Origin: Streptomyces spiroverticillatus
Lineage (GTDB): Bacteria; Actinomycetota; Actinomycetes; Streptomycetales; Streptomycetaceae
NCBI GenBank assembly: GCA_014650415.1
Contig: BMUX01000032.1
Span: 1-50,980 of the forward strand
DNA length: 50,980 nt
Direction of reading: 5' to 3'
Shown here: positions 32,715 through 40,854 of the stretch, in pieces
How positions within the stretch are numbered: position 1 is the stretch's first letter
How the letters are laid out: each line of letters opens with the position of its first letter
The notes under the pieces: generated by a model
What the model saw: only the letters and a program-made list of their open reading frames with translations
The model's database searches: none
What the model was told of the DNA's origin: nothing
Program-made: the position numbers and the translations under genes

Positions 32715-34004
32715 ATGCCCCCGCACACTTCCTGGTTCACCACCGCCCGGTTCGGCATGTTCGTCCACTGGGGCCTCTACTCCCTCGCCGCCCGGCACGA
32801 ATGGGTCAAGAGCCGCGAGAAGCTGACCGACGAGCAGTACCAGGTCTACTTCGACCACTTCGACCCCGACCGCTACGACCCCGTCCAGTGGGCCAGGTCG
32901 GCCAAGGCGGCGGGAATGCGGTACGTCGTGCTGACCGCCAAGCACCACGACGGCTTCTGCCTCTGGGACAGCGCCCTCACCGAGTACAAGGTCACCAACA
33001 CCCCCTACGGCCGCGACCTCGTCGGCCCGTTCGTCGAGGCCTGCCGCGCCGAAGGCCTGGGGGTCGGCCTCTACTACTCGCTGATCGACTGGCACCACCC
33101 GTCCTTCCCCGTGGACGGCACCCACCCGCAGCGCGACGACGAGGAGTTCAAGGCCGCGCACAAGGACCGGGACATCCGCGACTACCGGCGCTACCTGCAC
33201 GCCCAGGTCCGCGAACTGCTCACCTCGTACGGGCAGATCGACTACCTCTTCTTCGACTTCTCCTACGCCGGACGCAGTTGGTGGGGCGGCAAGGGAGCCG
33301 ACGACTGGGACTCCCCGGCGCTCCTGAAGACGGTCCGCGAACTCCAGCCGCACATCCTCGTGAACGACCGGACAGGGCTGCCCGGCGACTTCGTCACCCC
33401 CGAGCAGTACCAGCCCTCGGGCCCGATGACCCAGGACGGCCGCCCCGTCCTGTGGGAGGCCTGCCAGACCCTCAACGGCAGTTGGGGCTACGACCGCGAC
33501 AACCTCGACCACAAGAGCGCCGACCTCCTGATCCGCATGCTCGTCGACGGCGTGTCCAAGGGCGGCAACCTGCTGCTCAACGTGGGCCCCACCGGCCGCG
33601 GCGACCTCGACCCGCGCGACACCGGGGCACTCGCCGAGATCGGCCGGTGGACGGCGCTGCACGAAAGGTCGGTACGCGGCTGCGGCCCCTCCCCGTACAC
33701 CGCCCCCGCCGAATGCCGCTACACCCAACGCGGCGACCGGCTGTACGTCCACCTGTTCGCCTGGCCGCTGCGCCACCTGCACCTGCCCGGCCTCGCAGGC
33801 AAGGTGCGCTACGCCCAACTGCTCAACGACGCGTCCGAGATCGTACGGATCCGCATCGACCCCGACCGGCCCGCGGTCAACACCGAGATGGGCGGACAGC
33901 CCGCCGGGACGCTCACCCTCCAGATCCCGGTCCGGCGCCCCGACACACCCGTACCCGTCATTGAGCTGTTTCTGGACACCTCTGCCGAACGGGCCGACGG
34001 CTGA
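32715..34004 (+). CDS. GH29-family alpha-L-fucosidase
   Basis: 429 aa from the ATG at 32715 with AGGAG upstream. GH29 hallmarks: 'ARFGMFVHWGLYS' (11-23), 'VLTAKHHDGFCLWDS' (72-86), and 'IDYLFFDFSYAG', where D181 is the likely nucleophile. No signal peptide, so it acts on imported oligosaccharides in the cytoplasm. A C-terminal beta-sandwich follows the barrel. GH29 enzymes are retaining alpha-L-fucosidases; the exact linkage is unknown. It lies between the importer and the lyases, which suggests a fucose-bearing, uronate-containing glycan as target. Confidence 0.88.
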   Translation: MPPHTSWFTTARFGMFVHWGLYSLAARHEWVKSREKLTDEQYQVYFDHFDPDRYDPVQWARSAKAAGMRYVVLTAKHHDGFCLWDSALTEYKVTNTPYGRDLVGPFVEACRAEGLGVGLYYSLIDWHHPSFPVDGTHPQRDDEEFKAAHKDRDIRDYRRYLHAQVRELLTSYGQIDYLFFDFSYAGRSWWGGKGADDWDSPALLKTVRELQPHILVNDRTGLPGDFVTPEQYQPSGPMTQDGRPVLWEACQTLNGSWGYDRDNLDHKSADLLIRMLVDGVSKGGNLLLNVGPTGRGDLDPRDTGALAEIGRWTALHERSVRGCGPSPYTAPAECRYTQRGDRLYVHLFAWPLRHLHLPGLAGKVRYAQLLNDASEIVRIRIDPDRPAVNTEMGGQPAGTLTLQIPVRRPDTPVPVIELFLDTSAERADG

Positions 34005-34038
34005 ACCCGGCCCGGCCCCACCACCCCACGGAGGCACC

Positions 34039-35466
34039 ATGCAACGACGCACGTTCCTCATAGGCACCGCGACCGGGCTGGCCCTGGCCGCCGGACCGCA
34101 GCTCGCGAGCGCGGCCCCGGCCACGAGCGCGGCGACCGTCGATTCGCTGGAGGCGCTCCAGGCCGCGATCGACCGGGCACGCCCGGGCAGCCGGATCGTC
34201 CTGGCCGACGGCACGTACACCGTCCCCACGGGCCGCCCCCTCACCATCCGCAACAAGCGGGGCACCAGACACGCCCCCATCACCATCGCCGCCCGGACCC
34301 CCGGCGGCGTCGTACTGAACGGCGAGCAGAGCTTCGTCCTCCAGGGCTCCGCCCACATCACCCTCAGCGGCTTCTCCTTCCGCCAGCGCAGCACCCTGGA
34401 CCTCCCCCCGGACTGCTCGCACATCAGACTCACCCGCAACGACTTCCAACTGGCCGACATCGAGGGCCTGCACTGGCTGATGGTGCGCGCGGACGACAGC
34501 GAGATCGACCACAACCACTTCCACGGCAAGAGCACGCTCGGCATCTACCTCGGCATCGAGGGCGCCGGCGAGGCGGAGATGGCCCAGCGCGTCCACGTCC
34601 ACCGCAACCACTTCTCCGACCACAGCTTCACCGGCTCCAACGGCGGAGAGCCGATCCGCCTCGGCGTCAGCCCCCGGGCGCTCTCCAGCGCCCACGCGGT
34701 CGTGGAGTACAACCTGTTCGAGCGGGCGAACGGCGACCCCGAAGCGATCTCGGTGAAGTCCTCGGACAACACCATCCGGTACAACACCGTCCGCGACAGC
34801 GTCGGCGGGATCGTCCTGCGGCACGGCAACCGCAACCGGGTCGAGGGCAACTACCTGCTCAACGGCACCGAAGGGGTCCGGATCTACGGCGACGACCACG
34901 TGATCGTCAACAACCACCTCGCCGGGCTGAAGGGCCGCGCCCTGGTCATCGGCAGCGGTTCCGAGCGCGACCACCTGCCGGGCGAGACCCCCGAGGCACG
35001 CCGCGGCAACGACGCCCCCGACCGCGTCCTCATCGCGTACAACACCCTGGTCAACAACCAGGGCACGCTCTCCGGCGAGAGCCACCGCCCGCACGAACCA
35101 CGCGACGTCACGATCGCCGACAACCTGTTCGTCGCGGACACGGGCGAGCTGGTCGCGATGGCGAACACCGTACGTTTCACCTGGTCCGGCAACCTCCTGT
35201 GGGGTGCCGCCCCCGACGGCAACATCCCCGCCGCCGGCGGCACCCGCATCGACCCGAAGCTCGTGCCGGACCGGGCCGGCATCCTCCGCCCGGCCGCCAA
35301 CAGCCCGGCCATCAACGCCGGAACGCTCCGCCGGCCACGCATCACCCACGACATCGACGGACAGCCGCGCGGCCGCCACCGGGACGTGGGCGCGGACGAA
35401 TACTCCCGGTGGACACCGAGGCGCGGCCCGCTGACGCGCGCGGACGTGGGCCCCCGGGCCCGCTGA
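34039..35466 (+). CDS. PL6-family polysaccharide lyase, Tat-exported (copy 1)
   Basis: 475 aa from the ATG at 34039 (GGAGG upstream). Twin-arginine signal MQRRTFLIG...LASA (1-25), so it is exported folded. The rest is a right-handed parallel beta-helix with the PL6 signature: 'NGDPEAISVKSSDNTIRYNT' with the base K240 and 'GGIVLRHGNRNRVEGNY' with the acid R261, the pair used by chondroitinase B and PL6 alginate lyases; E235 and nearby acidic residues fit the Ca2+ site. It cleaves uronic-acid-containing glycans by beta-elimination. Substrate (alginate, dermatan-type or other) is unresolved. Paralogous to the next gene. Confidence 0.9.
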   Translation: MQRRTFLIGTATGLALAAGPQLASAAPATSAATVDSLEALQAAIDRARPGSRIVLADGTYTVPTGRPLTIRNKRGTRHAPITIAARTPGGVVLNGEQSFVLQGSAHITLSGFSFRQRSTLDLPPDCSHIRLTRNDFQLADIEGLHWLMVRADDSEIDHNHFHGKSTLGIYLGIEGAGEAEMAQRVHVHRNHFSDHSFTGSNGGEPIRLGVSPRALSSAHAVVEYNLFERANGDPEAISVKSSDNTIRYNTVRDSVGGIVLRHGNRNRVEGNYLLNGTEGVRIYGDDHVIVNNHLAGLKGRALVIGSGSERDHLPGETPEARRGNDAPDRVLIAYNTLVNNQGTLSGESHRPHEPRDVTIADNLFVADTGELVAMANTVRFTWSGNLLWGAAPDGNIPAAGGTRIDPKLVPDRAGILRPAANSPAINAGTLRRPRITHDIDGQPRGRHRDVGADEYSRWTPRRGPLTRADVGPRAR

Positions 35467-35532
35467 GCACACCCGCGCGCACCCCGGGCCCCGAGCCCTG
35501 CCCGTACGCCCCCACCCCCCACAGGAGACGCC

Positions 35533-36969
35533 ATGCAACGACGCACGTTCCTCAGAAGCACAGCGGTGGCAGCGCTCACCGCCGTCCCCCTCACCACCAC
35601 ACTCGCCAAAAGCGCAACGGCGGCGGACATACCCGTCGACTCCCTGGCCAAGCTCCAGAGCGCGATCAACGGCGCCGCACCCGGCGACCGCATCGTCGTC
35701 GCCGACGGCACCTACACCGTGCCGTCGGGGAGCGCGATCACCATCTCCGGCAAGCACGGCACCAGCGACGCGCCGATCACCATCGTCGCGAAGTCCCGCG
35801 GCGGGGTCGTGCTGCGCGGCAGCAACAGCTTCGTCCTCAGCAATTCGAGCAACATCACCCTCAGCGGCTTCGCCTTCCGCCAGAGCACCCAGATGAAGAT
35901 CCCGCCGAACTGCTCGTCGGTCCGGCTGACCCGCAACGACTTCCAGTTCGCGGACACCGGCGACAAGGACTGGGTCGTCGTGCAGGCGAACAACTCGAAG
36001 ATCGACAGGAATCACTTCCACAACAAGACCACCCCCGGAATCTTCCTCATCGTCGACGGCCCCGGCTCGACCGACATGGCCCAGGACGTCCACATCTTCA
36101 AGAACCTCTTCTCCGACCACAGTTATGCGGGGACGAACGGCGGAGAGTCGGTCCGGATCGGATTCAGCGGTCGGGCGCTTTCCCCGGCCAAGGCGATCGT
36201 GGAACACAACCTGTTCGAGCGCGCGAACGGCGACCCCGAGGCCATCTCGGTGAAGTCCTCGAACAACACCGTCCGCTACAACACCATCCGCAACAGCCGG
36301 GGCGGAATCGTCCTGCGCCACGGCAACCGCAACCGGGTGGAAGGCAATTACCTCATCGGCGGCCAGGAAGGAATACGCCTCTACGGAAACGACCACGTGA
36401 TCGTCAACAACTACCTCAGCGGGCTGACGAAAACAGCGTTGGTGATCGGCAGCGGATCCACCCGTGACCACAACCCGGATGAGACAGAAACCGAGCGGAG
36501 GGGGAACGACGCCGTCGACCGCGCCGTGATCGCGCACAACTCCCTGCTGAACAACGCCAAACACCTGGAGGGCGAGAACAAGTCGGACCGCACGCACGAG
36601 CCGCGCGACGTGACCATCGCCGACAACCTGCTGGTCGGCAACTCCGGAAGCCTCGTCACCCTGTACGACCACTCCGGTTTTACCTGGCGGACCAACATGC
36701 TGTGGGGAAGTGCCGCCAACGGCAACATCCCCACCAGCGGCTTCACCCGGGCCGACCCCAAACTGGTCCAGGGCCCGGACGGCGTTCTGCGGCTCTCGTC
36801 AGCCAGCCCCGCGATCGGCGCCGCCTCGCCGGTGAACCCGGGAGTGACCGACGACATCGACGGCGACCAGCGCGGCAGCACCCGCGACATCGGCGCCGAC
36901 GAGTACGCCACAACTCCCGCTCTGCGGCACCCCCTTACCACCGCCGACGTGGGCCCGAACGCCTCGTGA
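35533..36969 (+). CDS. PL6-family polysaccharide lyase, Tat-exported (copy 2)
   Basis: 478 aa from the ATG at 35533 with AGGAG upstream. Same Tat start MQRRTFL, cleavage expected near residue 31. The beta-helix keeps the catalytic pair, K241 in 'EAISVKSSNN' and R262 in 'IVLRHGNRN'. Long stretches match copy 1 residue for residue, for example the NLFERANGDPEAISVKSS segment, while other loops differ ('GDKDWVVVQANNSK' against 'EGLHWLMVRADDSE'). A tandem duplication with loop divergence suggests different chain or linkage preference. Confidence 0.9.
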   Translation: MQRRTFLRSTAVAALTAVPLTTTLAKSATAADIPVDSLAKLQSAINGAAPGDRIVVADGTYTVPSGSAITISGKHGTSDAPITIVAKSRGGVVLRGSNSFVLSNSSNITLSGFAFRQSTQMKIPPNCSSVRLTRNDFQFADTGDKDWVVVQANNSKIDRNHFHNKTTPGIFLIVDGPGSTDMAQDVHIFKNLFSDHSYAGTNGGESVRIGFSGRALSPAKAIVEHNLFERANGDPEAISVKSSNNTVRYNTIRNSRGGIVLRHGNRNRVEGNYLIGGQEGIRLYGNDHVIVNNYLSGLTKTALVIGSGSTRDHNPDETETERRGNDAVDRAVIAHNSLLNNAKHLEGENKSDRTHEPRDVTIADNLLVGNSGSLVTLYDHSGFTWRTNMLWGSAANGNIPTSGFTRADPKLVQGPDGVLRLSSASPAIGAASPVNPGVTDDIDGDQRGSTRDIGADEYATTPALRHPLTTADVGPNAS

Positions 36970-37059
36970 CCCCGCGCCCGGGGATGGGCCGCAGCCGCCG
37001 CGAACCGCCCTCCCGTCCCCGGGCGAACCACGCCAGACCCTCCGCAGGAAGGCAGAGCA

Positions 37060-37890
37060 GTGACCGAGCAGAAGCAACACGGCCCCCCGAGCCGTTCCCC
37101 GTCCGGCCCCGCCGCCGACGTCACCAGGCTCGGCCTGTGCTCGGTCACCTTCCGCCGCCTCCCCGCCGCCGAGGTCGCACGGTACGCCGGGTCCGCCGGC
37201 CTGGAGGTGATCGAGTGGGGCGCGGACGTGCACGCACCGCCGGGGGAGCCCGACACGCTCCGCGCGGTCCGCGAGGCCACCGACCGCTACGGGCTCACCT
37301 GCTGCTCGTACGGCTCCTACTTCCGCGCCACGGCGGGCGAACCGGCCGAATTCCCGGCCGTCGCACGGGCCGCGGCCCTCCTCGGGGCACCTCGGATACG
37401 AGTCTGGGCGGGCCGAACCGGCTCGGCGGCCGCCCCGCCGGACGAGCGGCGCACGACCGTGGCCCGCCTGCGGGAGGCGAGCCGGATCGCCGCGGACCAC
37501 GGACTGGAACTGGCGACGGAATTCCACGGCGGGACACTCACCGACACCGTCGCCTCGACCGTACGACTGCTGGACGAGGTGGACGCCGACAACGTCCGCA
37601 CCTACTGGCAGCCACCCCTCGACGTCCCCGACGAGGAGGCGCTGGCCGGGCTGACCGAGCTCGGCGACCGGGTCGCCGCCGTGCACGTCTTCTCCTGGTG
37701 GCCGGGCAACAGCAGACGGCCGCTGGCCGAACGCGAAAGCCTGTGGTCGGCAGCTCTCGGCCTGCGCAATTGCCGGGGCGTCGAGGCACTGCTGGAATTC
37801 GTGCCCGACGACGACCCCGCCGTACTGAACCGGGAAGCCGCGACACTGCGACGAGCCGCAGCACACCACTCCACCCGACCCGGCCCGTGA
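37060..37890 (+). CDS. Xylose-isomerase-like TIM barrel sugar isomerase/epimerase
   Basis: 276 aa from a GTG at 37060 with GGAAGG upstream. AP-endonuclease-2/xylose-isomerase-like fold: 'RLGLCSVTFRRLPAAEVARYAGSAGLEVIEWGADVH' (22-57), 'RIRVWAG', 'LATEFHGGTLTDT' and 'VAAVHVFSWWP'. Relatives are ketose epimerases, IolE-type dehydratases or hydroxypyruvate isomerases; the usual metal-ligand pattern is only partly visible, so the reaction is unsure. Probably processes a sugar released by the lyase and fucosidase products. Confidence 0.8.
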   Translation: MTEQKQHGPPSRSPSGPAADVTRLGLCSVTFRRLPAAEVARYAGSAGLEVIEWGADVHAPPGEPDTLRAVREATDRYGLTCCSYGSYFRATAGEPAEFPAVARAAALLGAPRIRVWAGRTGSAAAPPDERRTTVARLREASRIAADHGLELATEFHGGTLTDTVASTVRLLDEVDADNVRTYWQPPLDVPDEEALAGLTELGDRVAAVHVFSWWPGNSRRPLAERESLWSAALGLRNCRGVEALLEFVPDDDPAVLNREAATLRRAAAHHSTRPGP

Positions 37891-37906
37891 CCCCAGGACG
37901 ACAGAC

Positions 37907-38548
37907 ATGCAGATCAACGCAGACGACACGCTCCTGTTCATCGGTGACTCCATCACCGACGCAGGCCGCGACCGGACGGATGCCACCTCGCTCGGCAACG
38001 GCTACGTCCACGAGATCGCGCAGACCCTGCGCAGCCGCACGAGCAACGGATCCGGCCCCCGAGTGATCAACAAGGGGCTCAACGGCAACCGCGTGTACGA
38101 CCTCGAATCCCGCTGGAGCACCGACGTCACCGCGCTGCGGCCCACCGTGCTCACGGTCAAGATCGGCATCAACGACACCTGGCGGCGCTACGACCGCGGA
38201 CTCCCCAGCCCGGTCCACGACTTCGAAGCCTGCCTCAACCGCCTGCTGGCCTGCGCCACCCGCACCTTCGCCGCACGGCTCGTCGTCATCACCCCCTTCC
38301 TGCTGCCCGTCACCCCGGACCAGGAACGCTGGTTCGACGACCTGCTGCCCCGAACCGACGCCGTCCTGCGGGCCGCACACGACAACGGCGCCCAGGTGGT
38401 GCGCGCAGACCACGTCCTGCTCAGCGCGGCACAGGAACGCGAGCCCGCCGACCTGGCCCCGGACGGCGTCCACCCGAGCCCCCTTGGCCACCGACTGATC
38501 GCAGACGCATGGCTTGCCGAGGCCGGCGCGGGATCCATGAGGGCCTGA
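37907..38548 (+). CDS. SGNH/GDSL-family hydrolase (predicted carbohydrate esterase)
   Basis: 213 aa from the ATG at 37907, 16 nt after the previous stop. SGNH blocks: 'FIGDSITDAG' with S15, 'NKGLNGNRVYDL' with G60, 'KIGINDTWRR' with N89, and 'DGVHPSPLGH' with D186 and H189. The block-III 'GINDTWRR' and block-V spacing resemble rhamnogalacturonan acetylesterase-like enzymes. No signal peptide, so it probably de-esterifies imported oligosaccharides. Last gene of the utilisation operon; its stop overlaps the palindrome that precedes the next regulator. Confidence 0.87.
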   Translation: MQINADDTLLFIGDSITDAGRDRTDATSLGNGYVHEIAQTLRSRTSNGSGPRVINKGLNGNRVYDLESRWSTDVTALRPTVLTVKIGINDTWRRYDRGLPSPVHDFEACLNRLLACATRTFAARLVVITPFLLPVTPDQERWFDDLLPRTDAVLRAAHDNGAQVVRADHVLLSAAQEREPADLAPDGVHPSPLGHRLIADAWLAEAGAGSMRA

Positions 38549-38568
38549 CGAAAGGACTTTCCTTTCGT
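38548..38568. promoter_or_regulatory. Perfect 9+9 palindrome, operator of the downstream HxlR gene
   Basis: ACGAAAGGA-ctt-TCCTTTCGT, 9-bp arms and a 3-nt spacer, ends 29 nt before the HxlR start. The TTTCGAAA palindrome at 39096-39103, upstream of the transporter, shares the half-site and may be a second site. Autoregulation by HxlR proteins from such sites is common. Confidence 0.65.
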
Positions 38569-38597
38569 AAGGGCATGCCTGGAAGTAAGCTCCGGGC

Positions 38598-39005
38598 ATG
38601 GCTGGGAAACCTGAGGTCACGGACGGCAAGACCCTCGCGATGAGCGATGCGTTCACGGCGGACTGCCCCGCCCGGACGGTGCTGAACCACGTCAGCAGCC
38701 GCTGGGGGGTGCTGATCCTCGCCTCCCTCCAGGAGGGCCCGATGCGCTTCTACGTACTGCGGAACCGGATCGGCGGCATCAGCGAGAAGATGCTGTCCCA
38801 GAATCTCCGGGTGTTCGTACGGGACGGCCTGATCGCGCGCGACGTCGAACCCACGGTGCCTCCCCAGGTGACGTACACGCTCACCCCTCTGGGCCGGGAA
38901 CTGGCGGCGACCCTGGACGGACTGGTGCAGTGGATCACCCACCGGATCGGCGACATCGTCGAGGCCCGTGAGCGCCACGACTGGGGAGCGCAGGACGCTT
39001 CCTGA
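38598..39005 (+). CDS. HxlR-family regulator
   Basis: 135 aa from the ATG at 38598. Compact HxlR/MarR-like winged helix: 'CPARTVLNHVSSRWGVLILASLQEGPMRFYVLRNRIGGISEKMLSQNLRVFVRDGLIARDVE' then wing 'VPPQVTYTLTPLGREL'. C23 at the start of the domain is the position of the redox-sensing cysteine in YodB/HypR-type members, so it may sense oxidants or quinones. It precedes a multidrug transporter gene on the same strand and a FAD monooxygenase gene facing it, both plausible targets. Confidence 0.9.
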   Translation: MAGKPEVTDGKTLAMSDAFTADCPARTVLNHVSSRWGVLILASLQEGPMRFYVLRNRIGGISEKMLSQNLRVFVRDGLIARDVEPTVPPQVTYTLTPLGRELAATLDGLVQWITHRIGDIVEARERHDWGAQDAS

Positions 39006-39157
39006 CACTTCGCCGGCAAGGACCTGACCTGAACCGCGCCGCTGGGCGGGAGCTTCCCCCGAGGTCCCGGGCTCACCGCTGGGTAAGCCCGTACTTTTCG
39101 AAAGCTCAGAACCTACGGTAAGTCCGTCGGGCTGCGCGGCCCGGAAGGGAGATCCCG

Positions 39158-40659
39158 CTGGACACCGAAAACACCCCCCGGCGCCGGAGCACGCGAATGG
39201 ATCGGGCTCGCGGCACTGGCACTGCCCGCCATGCTCGTGATCATGGACATGAGCGTGCTCCATCTCGCGTCACCGACTCTGAGCAAGGACCTCGAGCCAT
39301 CTGGAGCCGAACTGCTCTGGATCACCGACGTCTACGGATTCGTCATCGCCGGCGCGATGATCACCATGGGCACGCTCGGCGACCGCATCGGCCGGCGCCG
39401 GATGCTGCTGATCGGCGCAGTGGCCTTCGGCCTCGCCTCGATCCTGGCCGCCTACGCCCCCACCGCAGAGACCCTCATCGTGGCCCGGGCGCTCCTCGGC
39501 CTCGCCGGCTCGGTCCTCGGCCCCTCGACGCTCTCGCTGATCAGCGCCATGTTCCGCGACGCCGAGCAGCGCAGCTTCGCCATCACCGTGTGGATGACGA
39601 GCTTCATGCTGGGCGGCGCGGTCGGTCCGCTGGTCGGCGGCGTCCTGCTCGAAGTCTTCTGGTGGGGCTCGGTGTTCCTGGTGGCCGTACCCGTCATGGT
39701 GTTCCTGCTGGTGGCAGGACCGCTGGTACTGCCGGAGGTCCGCAACCCCGACGCCGGGCGACTCGACCTGACCAGCGCCGCCATGTCGCTGGCGGCCATC
39801 CTGCTGGTCGTGTTCGGGGTGAAGGAGTTCGCCAAGGAGGGCTTCGGCTGGCTCTCGGTACTCGCCGTCGTGCTCGGCCTGGTCATCGGGCGCCCTGTTC
39901 GTCATACGCCAACACCGCCTCACCGACCCGCTGTTGGACGTGGAGCTGTTCGCCGACCGCGGCTTCAGCGTCTCGCTCGGCACGCTGACACTGACCGTGG
40001 TGTTCATGCTGGGCAGCCAGTTCCTCGTCGCCCAGTACATCCAGATGGTGCTGGGTCTTCAGCCCCTGGAATCCGCGGTGTGGAGCCTGCCGATGGTCGT
40101 CAGCGGCACGCTCGCGATGTTCGTCGCCCAAGGAGTGGCGGCCCAGGTGGGCAAGGCCTACGTCTTCGGGACGGGACTGACGATCGCCGCCGTCGGCTTC
40201 GCCGTACTCACGCAGATGGGAGCGGGCTCGGGCATCGCGACGGTCGTCACGGGCGCGTCGCTGCTCTTCGCCGGACTGATGCCGGTGTCCTCCCTCGGCA
40301 TCGGAATGATCGTCGACGCAGCACCGCCGGAGCGGGCGGGGTCGGCCGCCGCTGTCGGAGAGACCACCCAGGAACTGGGCGGCGCACTCGGTATCGCGGT
40401 GCTCGGCAGCGTGCTCAACCTGGTCTACCAAAGCCACATGACCGAGGAGGTTCCGACCGCAGTGCCGGCCGCCGTCCGCGAACCGGCGACCGACAACCTG
40501 CCCGCCGCCCTGGAGAGCGCAGCGAAGCTCCCCGAACAGTTGAAGGATGCCTCCGAGGTCCTCCTCGCATCCTTCAGCACGCTGACGGAAGCAGACGCCC
40601 ACGCTGCCGCAGGACGCCTGGAAGGCAGTGACCTTGTGGCAGTCCGGTTGCGCAGCTAG
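39158..40659 (+). pseudogene. DHA2 multidrug MFS transporter with two +1 frameshifts
   Basis: About 500 codons of a 14-TM QacA/SmvA-like exporter are recoverable only across three frames. 'DTENTP' (from CTG 39158, behind AAGGGAG) continues as 'GAGAREWIGLAALALPAM' if one C is removed from the C6 run at 39174-39179. 'VLGLVIG' continues as 'ALFVIRQHRLTDPLLDVELF' if one G is removed from GGG at 39888-39890. The frame then runs intact to the TAG at 40659. Other motifs are normal ('GTLGDRIGRRRM'). Either a decayed gene or two homopolymer sequencing errors; a shortened product could start at ATG 39231. Confidence 0.75.
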
Positions 40660-40854
40660 CAGCCCGAGCCCGTCGACAAAGACGCCAGGCGCGGCGTCTG
40701 CCCGCCGGACGGCGGCGCTCGATACGAAGACCAACTGCCCGGACACCTTCCCCGACACCCCGGCCTGCGCCACGCACCCGCGCTGGAGCACACCGAAGGT
40801 GATCGCTGCGGCCAACGCCACGGCACCCACTCGCCCGCAAGGCTGCGGCACCCG

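Noticed and set aside
31620..34544. 974-codon minus-strand open frame opposite permease, GH29 and PL6 genes
   Set aside because: Val/Gly/Asp-rich shadow of well-supported plus-strand genes.
34039..36969. Calling the PL6 genes alginate lyases outright
   Set aside because: PL6 also includes dermatan-type lyases, and alginate-specific downstream genes (DEH reductase, KDG kinase) are absent.
40660..40854. Short frames between the broken transporter and the monooxygenase
   Set aside because: No start context or family features; only two small hairpins are seen.
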